Source of the DNA: Sophora flavescens
Taxonomy: Eukaryota > Streptophyta > Magnoliopsida > Fabales > Fabaceae
Reading direction: 5' to 3'
Assembly: GCA_030762895.1 (NCBI GenBank)
Contig: CM061068.1
Coordinates: 151,539,311 to 151,603,310, forward strand
DNA: 64,000 bases
This document shows, piece after piece, positions 22,116 to 33,262 of this stretch. The notes under the pieces were generated by a model. It worked only from the letters and a program-made list of their open reading frames with translations, did no database searches and was not told the DNA's origin. The translations under genes were made by a program, and so were the position numbers. The first letter of the stretch is position 1, and each line of letters begins with the position of its first letter.

Positions 22116-23328
22116 TGATAAGCCTCTGGCTCATCTAGTTTTATAGCTAGTATGACCAGGGTTTTGTGCAAATTATATCGTATTTTCACCCAAATTAGAT
22201 TAGATTGTCCTCAAGCAAGGTTTTGAGTCTCTAGAGTAGTTTTAAGTTATTTTAGCTAGTTTTAAGTCAAAATAATACACTTATGCTTACTTCCTTGTTT
22301 TCAGGTAAGTAGAAGCTAGAAAAATAAAGAACAGAGGTCTCGCCCCGCGAAGGACACGCTCGCCACGCGACCCCGAAGCCTGACTGTTCCAAGAAATTGC
22401 TAAGTCTCTGGGTCGCCTCGCGAAGAAGGTTTCGCCACGCGAGCCTTGCAAACCTGAGAAAGTCAGAGACGATCACGGCTTGCCCGTGTTGAAGGTCATG
22501 GCCGTGGCAGTTTTGAAGCTGAAGCGTCTCGCCTCGCGAGAATGCCAAAGGTTGCTGACTCTTCATGAAATTCGCCTCGCGAATGGGTGCTCGCCTCGCG
22601 AGCCATCTGGATTCTGAATTTGTATAAAAGGCTGTTCTGAACATTTTGTAAAGACTCTTGCTTCTCCATTTTCTGTTTTACACTTTTCTCTGTGATTTCG
22701 TTTGTGTTATGGAGAACTAAATTCTTAGGATTGATCTATTGTAATTGATTTCCACATACTTGAGGTTCTTATACTTTCCTGTTTTGTATGCTTTTCCCTC
22801 TTCAATGCCATGCCTTGTATTTCTGTTTGTTTAATTCAGGAGTATAATGCATTGTATTGATTTATTTCCGGTGATATCATGTTCCTATAATCAATCGCGT
22901 TTGTTTAATTCGCGTGTGTACGTTCATGTTCGTTTAGTTCATGAGGGCTTAACCCCGCTTTGTTTAATTCGGGAATAGGGACATGTATACTCAGAGTAGT
23001 TTCGTTTGTAAATTGTTGCTACAACCGGGAGGGGATAAGAATTTGCTTAGGGCCTGGAAATTGTATGAACCTATGATAGTGGGAAATCAAGAGCAATAGA
23101 TTAATCTGCTTTTGACTATTGATAATCCCTTTTCAACTGCCTTGTTTTTGATTGCTCTGTTTTGTGTGTTTCTTAATTGCATTCCAATCCAAACCCCCCA
23201 AAAAAAAACTTATTTTTGTGAAAAGTAATATTCTCGAGTCCTTAGAGACGACATCCGAGTTGTCGCACTATACTACGAGTTTTAAACCCGCTCGTCCTTT
23301 TTGGCGCGTCTTGCGACAGGTATGACCA
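22116..23328 (+). repeat. 5' LTR of element A
   Basis: It carries the U3 palindrome array 22339-22603, a TATA box TATAAAA at 22623-22629, and the U5 end just before the primer site. Most differences from the 3' LTR lie in the last 120 bp (for example GCGCGTCTTGCGACAGG against GCGCGTGCGCGACAGCG). Confidence 0.92.
22339..22629 (+). promoter_or_regulatory. U3 palindrome array and TATA box of element A
   Basis: Repeated TCGC-CTC-GCGA type palindromes, with arms extended by the flanks: TCTCGC-CTC-GCGAGA (about 22527), ATTCGC-CTC-GCGAAT (22570-22584) and GCTCGC-CTC-GCGAGC (22589-22603). Weaker ones lie at 22339-22370 and 22412-22443. They end about 20 bp before GTATAAAAGG (22622-22630). The same array is in the 3' LTR at 30554-30845. 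Confidence 0.8.
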
Positions 23329-23333
23329 AAAAT

Positions 23334-23351
23334 TGGCGCCGTTGCCGGGGA
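23334..23351 (+). other. Primer-binding site of element A
   Basis: TGGCGCCGTTGCCGGGGA lies five bases after the LTR end. This is the site used by Athila/Tat-type elements, complementary to a tRNA-Asp type 3' end. Confidence 0.9.
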
Positions 23352-23421
23352 CTCTGAGTTGTTATTTTTCTCAAATTGTGTTTATTTTATTGTCTTTTAT
23401 TTCTTTTATTTTATGTTTTGT

Positions 23422-24935
23422 TTTGAATTGGTCGGGCTACTAGGTCTCATTGCCCCGAATCGTGTGATTTTGACCCGGAAATTGAAAGAACATTGCACAC
23501 ACTCCGTAGGGAATTTCGGGCTAGCACTAGTAGTAATTCCTATTTTAACACTGCTTTTGAAAACATGGGAGACCAGAGGACATTAAGGCAGCTTGCTGCC
23601 CCTGATGTCAACTATAATGGATTATGTATTTCTTATCCTGGTGCTGACACCCCTTTTGAACTAAAATCTGGTTTTATTCACCTTTTGCCCAAGTTTAATG
23701 GTCTTGCAGGTGAGGATCCTCACAAGCACTTAAAAGAATTCCAAGTTGTATGCTCCACAACCTCGAGAGCAGAGGGAGTCACTGAGGACAGTATTAAGCT
23801 CAAGGCTTTTCCATTTTCACTCCAAGGAGCTGCAAAGGATTGGCTATTGTACCTTGAGCCTAACTCCATCACAACTTGGAATGATCTGAAGAGGGTGTTT
23901 CTAGAAAGGTATTTTCCTGCTTCAAGAGCTGCTTCAATAAGGAAAGAGATATGTGGCATAAGGCAAGGGAACGAGTCACTAGCTGAATACTGGGAAAGGT
24001 TCAAACATTTGGTCTCTAGCTGCCCCCAGCATCAAATTTCTGAACAACTCCTGGTCCAATACTTTTATGAAGGATTGTTGCCTATGGATAGGAATCAGTT
24101 GGATCTTTGCTAGTGGGGGAGCATTAGTTGATAAGACCCCAGCTGCTGCTAAGCAACTTATTGAGAACATGTCGTTGAATTCCCAGCAGTTCTCTACAAG
24201 AAGAAATTCAGTTGAGCCAAAAGGTGTGCATGAGATTCATAGTTCATCTTCTAACCAGGCCGCCCTTGAGAATAGATTGGATGAGCTGACTTCATTTGTG
24301 AGACAATTGGCAATAGACAAGGTTCAGCCGGCAAAGTTATGTAGCATGTGCAATGCACCCGAGCATCCATTTGATCCATGCCCGATCCAAGAGAGAAGAG
24401 TTTGTCGGTGAAGTACCTCGGGCTTATGCAGTGAACCCCTATAATCAAGGAGGCAATCGGAATCGGTACAAGATTCCAGACCTCTCTACTAATAGGTACC
24501 ATCCTAGCTGGAGAAATCACCCTAATCTGCGATATGGGAATTCTTCCCAACAACGACCGATGGCACCTGTGAATCATCCTCCAGTGACCACTTTCGCACC
24601 TTCTCGGACCATCATTAGAAGACTTGGTGAAGCAAATGGCTGCATCTAGTGTACAGTTTCAGCAGAGAACGGATGCGAGTATTCAGGCATTGCGGACTCA
24701 GATTGGACATTGGCTACATCCATGAATAATATTCAACAAGGTCAAGGGACAAACCAGCTGCCTCGCACCCAGTGATCAATCCTAATGCCTCCAACCCTAA
24801 TGTGAGTGTCATCTCTCCGAGATCCGGAAAGGTTGTTGAGGCCACTTCCGGAAAGGATGAAGAAACCGCTAAGGCTACTCCCGAGCCCACCGATGAGGCT
24901 ACTCTGAGCTAGGTGGTTGAAGTTGAAAGCGAGAG
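23422..24935 (+). pseudogene. Athila-like gag, frameshifted
   Basis: The frame without a clear ATG begins in front of CPESCDFDPEIERTLHTLRR. Then come GFIHLLPKFNGLAGEDPHKH, AAKDWLLYL, FLERYFPASRAASIRKEICG and LVQYFYEGLL, the capsid landmarks of Athila gag. A stop at 24111 and a frame change near 24105, then others near 24410 and 24650, break it. The downstream part has a cysteine box CSMCNAPEHPFDPCP in place of a classic CCHC knuckle, then a proline-rich VYRPPIPFPHVI. Confidence 0.85.
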
Positions 24936-25536
24936 AGTATATAGACCACCCATTCCATTCCCACACGTAATTCAGAAAAATTTGAAGATGGGTGGTGAGA
25001 ATAAAGAGAAGGAGATTCTTGATGTTTTGAGAAAAGTAGCCGTTAACATCCCCCTTTGTTGGATGTGATCAAGCAAGTACCCGGATATGCTAAATTTCTC
25101 GAAGGACCTATGCACTAACAAGAGGAAGATGAAGACTAATGAGAGGGTTGACTTGGGAATGAATGTCTCAAAGACTTATCCAAACCCAAGATAGAGAGAG
25201 TTGCTTCTATAGGCCCTAATCAAGTACTGCCACAAAAGTGCAAGGATCCAGGCACCTTCACTATCCCATGCACTATTGGGGATAAGAAGTTTGAGAACTG
25301 TATGTTGGACTTGGGAGCATCAATCAATGTCATGCCTACCTCCATCTTTAATAACCTTGATCTGGGGCCATTGCGGTATACAGTGTCTTACCATTCGATT
25401 GGCTAACAGGACCGGTGCTGACCCATGGGGATGGTAGAGGATGTCCTAGTGCAAGTTGATGATTTGATATTCCCTGCAGATTTCTATATCCTAGATATGG
25501 CAGGAAGAGACTCAGTCCAGTAGATCACCCATCATC
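24936..25536 (+). pseudogene. Athila-like protease region, broken
   Basis: Fragments in several frames: the linker, then FTIPCTIGDKKFENCMLDLG followed by ASINVMPTSIF. DLGAS is the retropepsin active-site form of Athila elements. Then comes QVDDLIFPADFYILDM. Stops separate them (for example TAA at about 25403). Confidence 0.8.
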
Positions 25537-27000
25537 TTGGGGAGACCGTTCATGATGACATCCAAGACCAAGATTGATGTTTATGATGGGACTATGTCGA
25601 TGGAGTTTGGTGGTATTGTGGCCAAATTCAAGATTTTTGATGCTATGAAGCACCCAGTAGAGGAGCACTCTGTATTCCACCTAGAGTTGCTGACTGAGCT
25701 CATTGAGGACACTCATGATGACCTTATTTCTGATTTTCCTGTTATTTCTGGTTTTGATGATGTATATACTTGTACTAACTGCACTAACACTAACCCATGT
25801 TCTGTTTGCTCTGAGTTTTTGGATTTAACATTGCAGGGTGAGGATGATAGTGAAAGTGATAATGAGAGTGAAGCTGTTTACTCAGCAGAAATCCTTGACC
25901 CTATGGCTGCTCCCAATGCACCATCTGTTGAGCAGCCACCTTCTTTGGAACTCAAACCACTTCCTGAGAACTTAAAGTATGCCTACTTGGGGAGGGATGC
26001 AACATTGCCAGTCATCATTTCCTCCAGCCTCAACTCTGATCAGGAAGACAAGCTTTTAGAAGTTCTGAGGAAGAACAAGAAGGCCATTGGGTGGACATTG
26101 GCCGATATTCCGAGAATTAGCCCCTCCGGATGCATGCACAGAATTTTTCTTGGAGGATGGGGCTAAGCCGATCGACAGCCCAAAGGCGACTTAACCCACC
26201 GATTCTGGATGTGGTAAAGAAAGAGGTGACCAAGCTTCTACAGCAGGTATTATTTATCCCATTTTCGATAGTTCTTGGGTAAGTCCAGGTTCAAGTTGTA
26301 CCAAAGAAATCCGGTCTAACAAAGTAGTTAGGAATGAGAATAATGAACTGGTGCCTACTAGAGTCCAGAATAGTTGGAGAGTTTGTATAGACTATAGGAA
26401 GCTAAACCAGGCCACCCGAAAGGATCATTTTCCTTTGCCGTTTATAGATCGGATGCTAGATCTGGCTGGTCGGTCGGTCCATTATTGTTTTCTAGATGGC
26501 TTTTCGGGTATTTCCAGATTCATATTGCCCCCGAGGATCGGAAAAGACCACTTTCACGTGCCCCTTGTGACGTTTGCTTATAGGAGGATGCCATTTGGCC
26601 TCTGTAATGCTCCTGGCACCTTTCAAAGATGCATGCTTAGTATTTTCTCTCGATTTTGTTGAAAACCGCATTGAGGTGTTTATGGATGATTTTACTGTGT
26701 ATGGCTCCTCTTTTGATGCTTGTTTGCATAGTCTAGATCTAGTTCTTCGAGAGATGCATTGATACCGATTTGATTCTGAATTATGAGAAATGTCATTTCA
26801 TGGTAGAACAGGGGATAGTATTGGGTCATGTAATTTCCAAAGAGGGTATTTCTGTGGATCCCTGCAAAAATAAATGTAATTGCTTCATTGCCTTACCCAT
26901 CTTGCGTACGCGAGATACGTTCCTTTCTTGGACATGCAGGTTTCTACAGCGCTTTATAAAGGACTTTAACAAGATAGCACTACCATCACAAATCTGCTGA
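25537..27000 (+). pseudogene. Athila-like reverse transcriptase, multiply frameshifted
   Basis: A 209-codon frame (25537-26166) covers the linker ahead of RT, with a Cys cluster CTNCTNTNPCSVCSEF. RT pieces follow in shifting frames: WRVCIDYRKLNQATRKDHFP (26382-26441), YCFLDGFSG (catalytic Asp of motif A), AYRRMPFGLCNAPGTFQRCM and VFMDDFTVYG (the YxDD-equivalent FMDD motif, near 26680). Then NYEKCHFMVEQGIVLGHVIS. At least five frame changes or stops rule out function. Confidence 0.88.
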
Positions 27001-27540
27001 AAAATGATGCCCTGTTCCAGTTTGATGAAAAGTGCAAAGAGTCATTTGACTATCTCGAAGAAGGCGTTGACTTCTACCCCCGTCATCCAGCCCCAGACTG
27101 GACACTACCTTTTGAACTAATGTGTGATGCCTCAAATTTTCTTTGTGGGGGCAGTTCTGGCACAAAGGGTGGGCAAGGTTGCCCATGTAATTCACTATGC
27201 TTCTAGGACGCTAGATGCCGCTCACGCAAATTACACCACCATTCAGAAAGAGCTGCTAGCTATTGTATTTGCACTTGACAAGTTTAGGTCTTATTTGCTA
27301 GGTTCTAGGGTGACTGTTTTTTACCGACCATGCAGCTTTGAAATATCTCGTTGAAGAAGCCGAAGCTAAGCCAAGACTCGATCGGTGGATGCTTTTGCTT
27401 CAGGAATTCAATGTGGAGATAAAGGATAAAAGTGGAGCTGAAAATGCGGTAGCAGATCATTTGAGTAGGATAGCAAGGGATGAGGATACATTTCCCATCC
27501 AAGATGATTTCCCGATGAGAGATTGTTACACATGTATGGG
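27001..27540 (+). pseudogene. Athila-like RNase H, frameshifted
   Basis: HVIHYASRTLDAAHANYTTI, then QKELLAIVFALDKFRSYLLG are the RNase H core. After a 1-bp shift near 27322, KYLVEEAEAKPRLDRW, then LLLQEFNVEIKDKSG and NAVADHLSRI follow. It degrades the RNA strand during cDNA synthesis in active elements. Confidence 0.88.
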
Positions 27541-27580
27541 GTAACCCCTGGTTTCTTGACATTGTAAATTTTCTAGTTCT

Positions 27581-28863
27581 TTGGTGTTGTTCCTGCAGGT
27601 ACAAGTAGACAAGTTCCACAAGCTGAAGAGCGATGCAAAGTATTATGTGTGGGATGACCCCTATTTGTGGAAGTTTTGCAGTGACCAAGTCATTCGGAGG
27701 TGTGTACCCGAGCATGAGACAGAGTCCATCCTGCAGTTCTCACATGCATCTCCAGTTGGAGGACACTTTGGACCTCAAAGGACAGCAAGAAAAGTCTTGG
27801 ACTCCGGATTCTCTCTGGCCCACAATTTTCGAGGGATTCATATGAGGTGTATAAGAGTTGTAAGGAATGTCAAATAACAGGCCCGGCAATCACTCGTAGG
27901 AGTGAGATGCCCCAGCAGCCAATGCTTTATTGTGAGGTCTTTGATGTGTGGGGGATGGACTTCATGGGTCCTTTTCCCCCTTCTTTTGGTTTTGTATATA
28001 TTTTGTTAGCTGTAGATTATGTTTCAAAGTGGGTGGAAGCAATCCCCACTAGAACTAACGATGCTCAGATTGTTTCAAAATTTGTTAGGTCCAACATTTT
28101 TTGCAGGTTTGGCATACCCAAGGCCATCATCAGTGACCAGGGCACACATTTTTGCAACAGAACCTTGGAGGCCTTACTCAGAAAATATGGGGTTGTACAT
28201 AGAGTGTCTACTGCTTACCATCCCCAAACAAATGGCCAGGCAGAAATATCAAACAGGGAGATTAAGCAAGTTCTAGAGAAGATGGTGCAGCCAAACAGAA
28301 GGGAATGGAGCCGCCGTCTGGAAGACGCACTGTGGGCTCAGAGGACTGCTTTTAAGACACCTATAGGGATGTCCCCCTTCCGGCTAGTTTTTGGCAAGGC
28401 ATGTCACCTCCCGGTGGAAGTTGAGCATAGAGCATATTGGGCAATAAAATGTTGCAACATGGACATGAAGAAATCTGGTGTTGAGAGAAAATTGCAGTTG
28501 CAGCAACTTGAGGAGCTTAGGCTTGAAGCCTATGAGAGCTCCAGGATGTATAAAGAGAAAACAAAACTTGTTCATGATAGAATGATTGTTAGGAAAGAAT
28601 TTTTAGTGGGTCAGAAAGTCTTATTGTTTAATTCCCGCCTAAGATTGATGGCTGGGAAACTTAGGTCCAGGTGGATAGGACCATTTGTTGTTACTAATGT
28701 GTTTCCATATGGTGCAGTTGAGATAAAGGATGCAGGTACCAACAAAACCTTCAAGGTTAATGGACAAAGGTTGAAGCCATTCCATGGTGTGGAGGCTGCT
28801 GACCCTACGGATGCTAATGTTGAGGAGCTATCTTTGGATGCTCCAACCTACACTGATGCTTGA
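27581..28863 (+). pseudogene. Athila-like integrase, nearly intact
   Basis: The 338-codon frame 27847-28863 holds the end of the zinc-binding HHCC domain (CKECQ), the DDE core with VWGMDFMGPFPP (D), AIISDQGTHFCNR (D) and HPQTNGQAEISNREIK (E), and the C-terminal GPFVVTNVFPYGAVEIKD. The N-terminal HHCC part (SHASPVGGHFGPQRTARKVL) is in another frame upstream (27581-27877), so a frameshift near 27835 separates them. All three catalytic residues are kept. It is the best preserved part of element A. Confidence 0.9.
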
Positions 28864-30331
28864 TCAGGGAGTTTCTTTTCCTTTTCCTCACTCTGATTAT
28901 ATAATTTTGTTGTTCATTGAGGACAATGCCTGTTTTAAGTGTGGGGGAGGGAACTAGTTGTAGTTTTTCTTTTCTTTGAATAAAGCTCCTGAATAATTTG
29001 AGAAGCTCAGGAGCATTTGTGTGTTGAGTTTTTAGTTGGCAAGTTTGTTAGATTTTGATTGATGTTGCACAGATTGCTTGCATGATTAATATGTGATGAT
29101 TCCCCCTAGGCTGAAAAATGTTGAAAAAAATTTTGTGATTCCCATGTGAAATTGAAAACTGAACTTTGGGATTTTGTTATGATAGCATGATGAATGATAA
29201 GTTTGGGGTGATAGGAAGCACACATTAGGGATAGTATCTCTTTCAAACAATTTGCATGAATGTCCAGGTGAGGTTTTTGAGCCTCCAACATGTTTTAAAA
29301 TGTGTGAAAATCACTTTCAAGTTGCACTTCCCTGGATTTGATTGAATCTCTTTTTGGTTTGCATGATTATATGTGTGTAGCAAATGATTTAGGCAGTTTC
29401 TTTGTAAATAACTACTTGGCCTGAATAAACTAATTCCTATTGCATGTTCCCTAGTTAGCCCTTTTGAGCCTATTAGCCTATTAGTTCTTGATAACCTAAT
29501 GTTATAAGCCCAAAAATCTGGAAAACCATGTCAACCCGATCTTAGGATTAGGAGAGCATGTAATCTTAGAATGGGTGCAAGAAACTAAGTTTGGGGTGGT
29601 TGCAAGGTGTAATATGTTGTTGGGATTGAAAAAAAAAAAAAGAAAAAAAAGTTGGAGCCAAAGGCTTGAAAAAAAAAAAAGAGAAAGAAAAAAAAAGAAA
29701 AAAATACAAAAATACAAAAAGAAATAAAAAGAGCTGTAGCCACCCAGAAGTGTAAAGAAAAAAAAAATATAAAGAATGGAGCTTGAGTGAATTTCTAGGT
29801 GTAAATATAGTTCATGCTCTCTAAGTCCAAGGGTCTTGACTTAGTTCTTTTTGTATATCCTATCCTTAGCCAGCCCCATTACAACCCAATAAAGACCTTT
29901 TGATGTTGCATGCATATTTTCTGTGGGAATCATTTGGAGATGAAAAGCAAATTTTTGGGAAGTGTACTTGAAAAGTGAAACGAGTGCAAGTTGTTAGCCC
30001 GACATAAACCGAGTGGATCGAGTGAACAAATAATGCCCTTGTGAGGAAGGCAGTTGTTTGGATTTGGTGATCTCCCTCTTGTGTGTGACTTAGATCCCCT
30101 GCTTAGATTTCTGATTGTTTTCATGATGAAACTCTCAATTGTTTGGAATCAATGAATGTGGGGATTGCTCTGTTTGAAAAGGGGGAAACAATGAAGAAAA
30201 AAATTGTCTTTGAAGTTGCTTGAATGTGTGCAATGTTGATTGAATCTTTTGAGCTTGCCAGGTCTTGAGTCTTTTTGTTTTTTGAGTCTTAGTTTGCTTG
30301 GGGACAAGCAAGGTTTAAGTTTGGGGTATTT
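28864..30331 (+). other. Non-coding 3' region of element A with two hairpin-polypurine cassettes
   Basis: No gene is seen. Cassette 1: hairpin CATTG-AGGA-CAATG (28915-28928), then AAGTGTGGGGGAGGGA (28937-28952). Cassette 2: hairpin TTGCTTG-GGGA-CAAGCAA (30294-30311), then AAGTTTGGGGTATTTT up to the 3' LTR at 30332. Between them are an A-rich tract (29628-29771) and repeated AAGTTTGGGG (29196, 29586). Athila elements often have a region here that once held an env-like frame; none is visible. Confidence 0.85.
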
Positions 30332-31544
30332 TGATAAGCCTCTGGCTCATCTAGTTTTATAGCTAGTATGACCAGGGTTTTGTGCAAATTATATCGTATT
30401 TTCACCCAAATTAGATTAGATTGTCCTCAAGCAAGGTTTTGAGTCTCTAGAGTAGTTTTAAGTTATTTTAGCTAGTTTTAAGTCAAAATAATACACTTAT
30501 GCTTACTTCCTTGTTTTCAGGTAAGTAGAAGCTAGAAAAATAAAGAACAGAGGTCTCGCCCCGCGAAAGACACGCTCGCCACGCGACCCCGAAGCCTGAC
30601 TGTTCCAAGAAATTGCTAAGTCTCTGGGTCGCCTCGCGAAGAAGGTTTCGCCACGCGAGCCTTGCAAACCTGAGAAAGTCAGAGACGATCACGGCTTGCC
30701 CGTGTTGAAGGTCATGGCCGTGGCAGTTTTGAAGCTGAAGCGTCTCGCCTCGCGAGAATGCCAAAGGTTGCTGACTCTTCATGAAATTCGCCTCGCGAAT
30801 GGGTGCTCGCCTCGCGAGCCATCTGGATTCTGAATTTGTATAAAAGGCTGTTCTGAACATTTTGTAAAGACTCTTGCTTCTCCATTTTCTGTTTTACACT
30901 TTTCTCTGTGATTTCGTTTGTGTTATGGAGAACTAAATTCTTAGGATTGATCTATTGTAATTGATTTCCACATACTTGAGGTTCTTATACTTTCCTGTTT
31001 TGTATGCTTTTCCCTCTTCAATGCCATGCCTTGTATTTCTGTTTGTTTAATTCAGGAGTATAATGCATTGTATTGATTTATTTCCGGTGATATCATGTTC
31101 CTATAATCAATCGCGTTTGTTTAATTCGCGTGTGTACGTTCATGTTCGTTTAGTTCATGAGGGCTTAACCCCGTTTGTTTAATTCGGGAATAGGGACATG
31201 TATCTCAGAGAGTAGTTTCGTTTGTAAATTGTTGCTACAACCGGGAGGGGATAAGAATTTGCTTAGGGCCTGGAAATTGTATGAACCTATGATAGTGGGA
31301 AATCAAGAGCAATAGATTAATCTGTTTTTGACTATTGATAATCCCTTTTCAACTGCCTTGTTTTTGATTGCTCTGTTTTGTGTGTTTCTTAATTGCATTC
31401 CAATCCAAACCCCCCCCAAAAAAAAACTTATTTTTGTGAAAAGTAATATTCTCAGAGTCCTTAGAGACGACATCCGAGTTGTCGCACTATACTACAGTTT
31501 TAAACCCGCTCGTCCTTTTTGGCGCGTGCGCGACAGCGCGACCA
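30332..31544 (+). repeat. 3' LTR of element A
   Basis: 1213 bp, the same ends as the 5' LTR, followed by TSD GCTAT and the resumption of LTR2. TATA box at 30838-30844. Confidence 0.92.
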
Positions 31545-31928
31545 GCTATCCAAGGGGTCCACCCAAGGTAAGGTGAATTGCCCCGACGTTGGTGCTTATT
31601 GGCCAATGTGGATATGTAACTCCGAAGTTGACATTGTGATAGATTGGATCCAAGTGCATATTGGAGTAGTGGAGTAGCGCTGCATCGCATAGCATGCGTT
31701 GTTGATATGATGGATATGATATGATTGTGATATGTTGGATATTGTCATGTTTTTATATGCTATGTATATGTTATATGTGATGCATGCTCATCTTGCTAAC
31801 TGATTCCTTGCCGTTATGTTCATATATTTGTTTCTTACTCCTCGTCTTTTGTTGTTTGCTTTACATGTATCTGTTCGGTTATGCAGATGACAGTAAGTAG
31901 ATTGCTGAGGAGTGATGACTTATGTTTA

Positions 31929-32587
31929 GTGAAGAAAGAAACAAAATGGATGAGAAAGAGATGATGATGGCGCCACAAACTAGAGAGTTTGATAAGCCTA
32001 TGAAGTTCGCCACAAGAATCTTGGATTCTTGATAAGAACAAGATGACTCAACCAAGAACCTAGGAGAACAAAATTCTCACAAATGGATTTCAATCCAAAA
32101 TCAACATCCAAGTTATCATCCATGTGTTTAGGGGCCCAATACATATAGCCATGGCTGCCCAAATCTGAATTACATTGTATTCCCCCACATTCCATAACCC
32201 CCACATAATAATTTCACTTAATTCCACAACTAATGACTCACTAAACCCTTCTTTAACTCAGTCACATAAAGGTGACTTATTACCCTCTCTCTCTATCATT
32301 ATGTAGCAGCCACACTTATTTCTCAAATTAAAAGTGTAACCACCACACAATTAACTAAAAACATAAAAGACTAATAATTCAAAATGGAGTTACTTTTGGT
32401 ATGCAAACCAAAAAGATTCCTCCCAACTAACCTATGTAATTTCGTGCTCAACATGAGATTAAATGGACTTGACCCAATTGCAACACTAACAAACTTGGAT
32501 CCACTCAAATAACACATTACACTTATTGAATTAAAACAAAACAAGTAAAATCTGCTCATAACTAGTGCACGCCCCACTTAAGCATGT
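31929..32587. other. Unassigned piece of minus-strand gypsy mosaic
   Basis: No gene. Positions 32091-32181 form a direct repeat with 33848-33938 (core CATCCAAGTTATCAT and GTGTTTAGGGGCCCAATACA). These are probably the ends of an LTR pair or of an internal duplication in a deleted minus-strand element. Confidence 0.4.
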
Positions 32588-33178
32588 TCATGGGTCTAGT
32601 AGTTGAATGAGATAAGTTATCAATTTGGGCTCCATTCCACTTGGTCTCATTCTTGGGCTTGCTTCAATCAAAATAGCCACCAGGTAATTAAGAGCTTGTT
32701 GGGTTTTATTGTATCTAACTCTTGTCATGGGCCCACCAAGTTCTTGTTTTGATTCTTGATCCATGGTCTTCATTGGGCTGATATCATTCTTGTTAAAAAG
32801 TTGACTTGCCCCCTCATGGCTCATATCATACCCTCCTTCTTTAAGAAAATTCGTCCTCGAATTTATGACTTCAATCCCAAGTATCTTATCAAATCTTGTG
32901 TTAAGATATCCATACTTTTGGGTAACCATGCAAGTTCCCAAACCATGGGGTACCTCCCTTGGGATGAACTCTTCAATTACATCGATTGTATCAAACTTAA
33001 GTTCAAAATATATTTCAATAGGAGGTAAAGAATGAGTAGGTGCTTTATTGAGCCTTTTGTAATCCATGCAAGTTTCCAAACCATGGGGTACTTCCTTTGG
33101 GATGAAATATCCAAATTTCTGCAAAAGAGTTACAACACCACTAGGCAAAAAGAGATCATTAGAGGTGTTAGCAACCAA
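32588..33178 (-). pseudogene. Rearranged gypsy polyprotein fragment (RT-linker joined to C-terminal tail)
   Basis: The open minus frame of 196 codons is a patchwork. It has FIPKEVPHGLETCMDYKRLN (RT N-terminal region), then FIPREVPHGL again, then NSRTNFLKEGGYDMSHEG and LGGPMTRVRYNKTQQALNYL. The last two phrases resemble the C-terminal tail of chromovirus polyproteins (GPMTRAR..). The catalytic parts are deleted, so the frame is open but not a functional protein. Confidence 0.6.
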
Positions 33179-33262
33179 ATGAAAATTCTTGTAGTAAAAT
33201 ATACATTGGGGCTACCTTGATATTAAAGCCCTCTTCTCTTCACTTTTTGTTGCCAAATAACT

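Larger units (their letters stand above)
22116..31544 (+). mobile_element. Element A: complete Athila-like Ty3/gypsy retrotransposon, 9429 bp
   Basis: Bounded by TSD GCTAT (22111-22115 and 31545-31549). The two LTRs, 22116-23328 and 30332-31544, are each 1213 bp, start TGATAAGCC and end GACCA, and differ by eye at only a handful of places. The order is LTR, primer site, gag, protease, RT, RNase H, integrase, 1.5-kb non-coding 3' region, polypurine tract, LTR. Coding parts carry many frameshifts and stops despite the near-identical LTRs, so the copy was probably already defective when it moved, or the assembly has base errors here. Confidence 0.93.
19368..31928 (+). mobile_element. Second Tekay-like LTR (LTR2), split by two insertions and 3'-truncated
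   Basis: Segments 19368-20756, 21442-22115 and 31545-31928 align in order with LTR1. The first insertion is a hAT (20757-21441), the second is the Athila-like element A (22116-31544). After 31928 (...GAGTGATGACTTATGTTTAG) similarity to LTR1 stops, so about 0.3 kb of the LTR end is lost. The U3 has ACGGCCGT palindromes at about 19619-19650 in place of some AGCACG ones of LTR1. Confidence 0.8.

Noticed and set aside
22339..22603. Regular short palindromes could suggest a CRISPR array.
   Set aside because: Plant context, variable spacing, no unique equal-length spacers, and location in LTR U3 regions.
29502..29717. Phe/Leu-rich minus-strand frame in element A.
   Set aside because: Translation of an A-rich tract in the non-coding 3' region; no domain.
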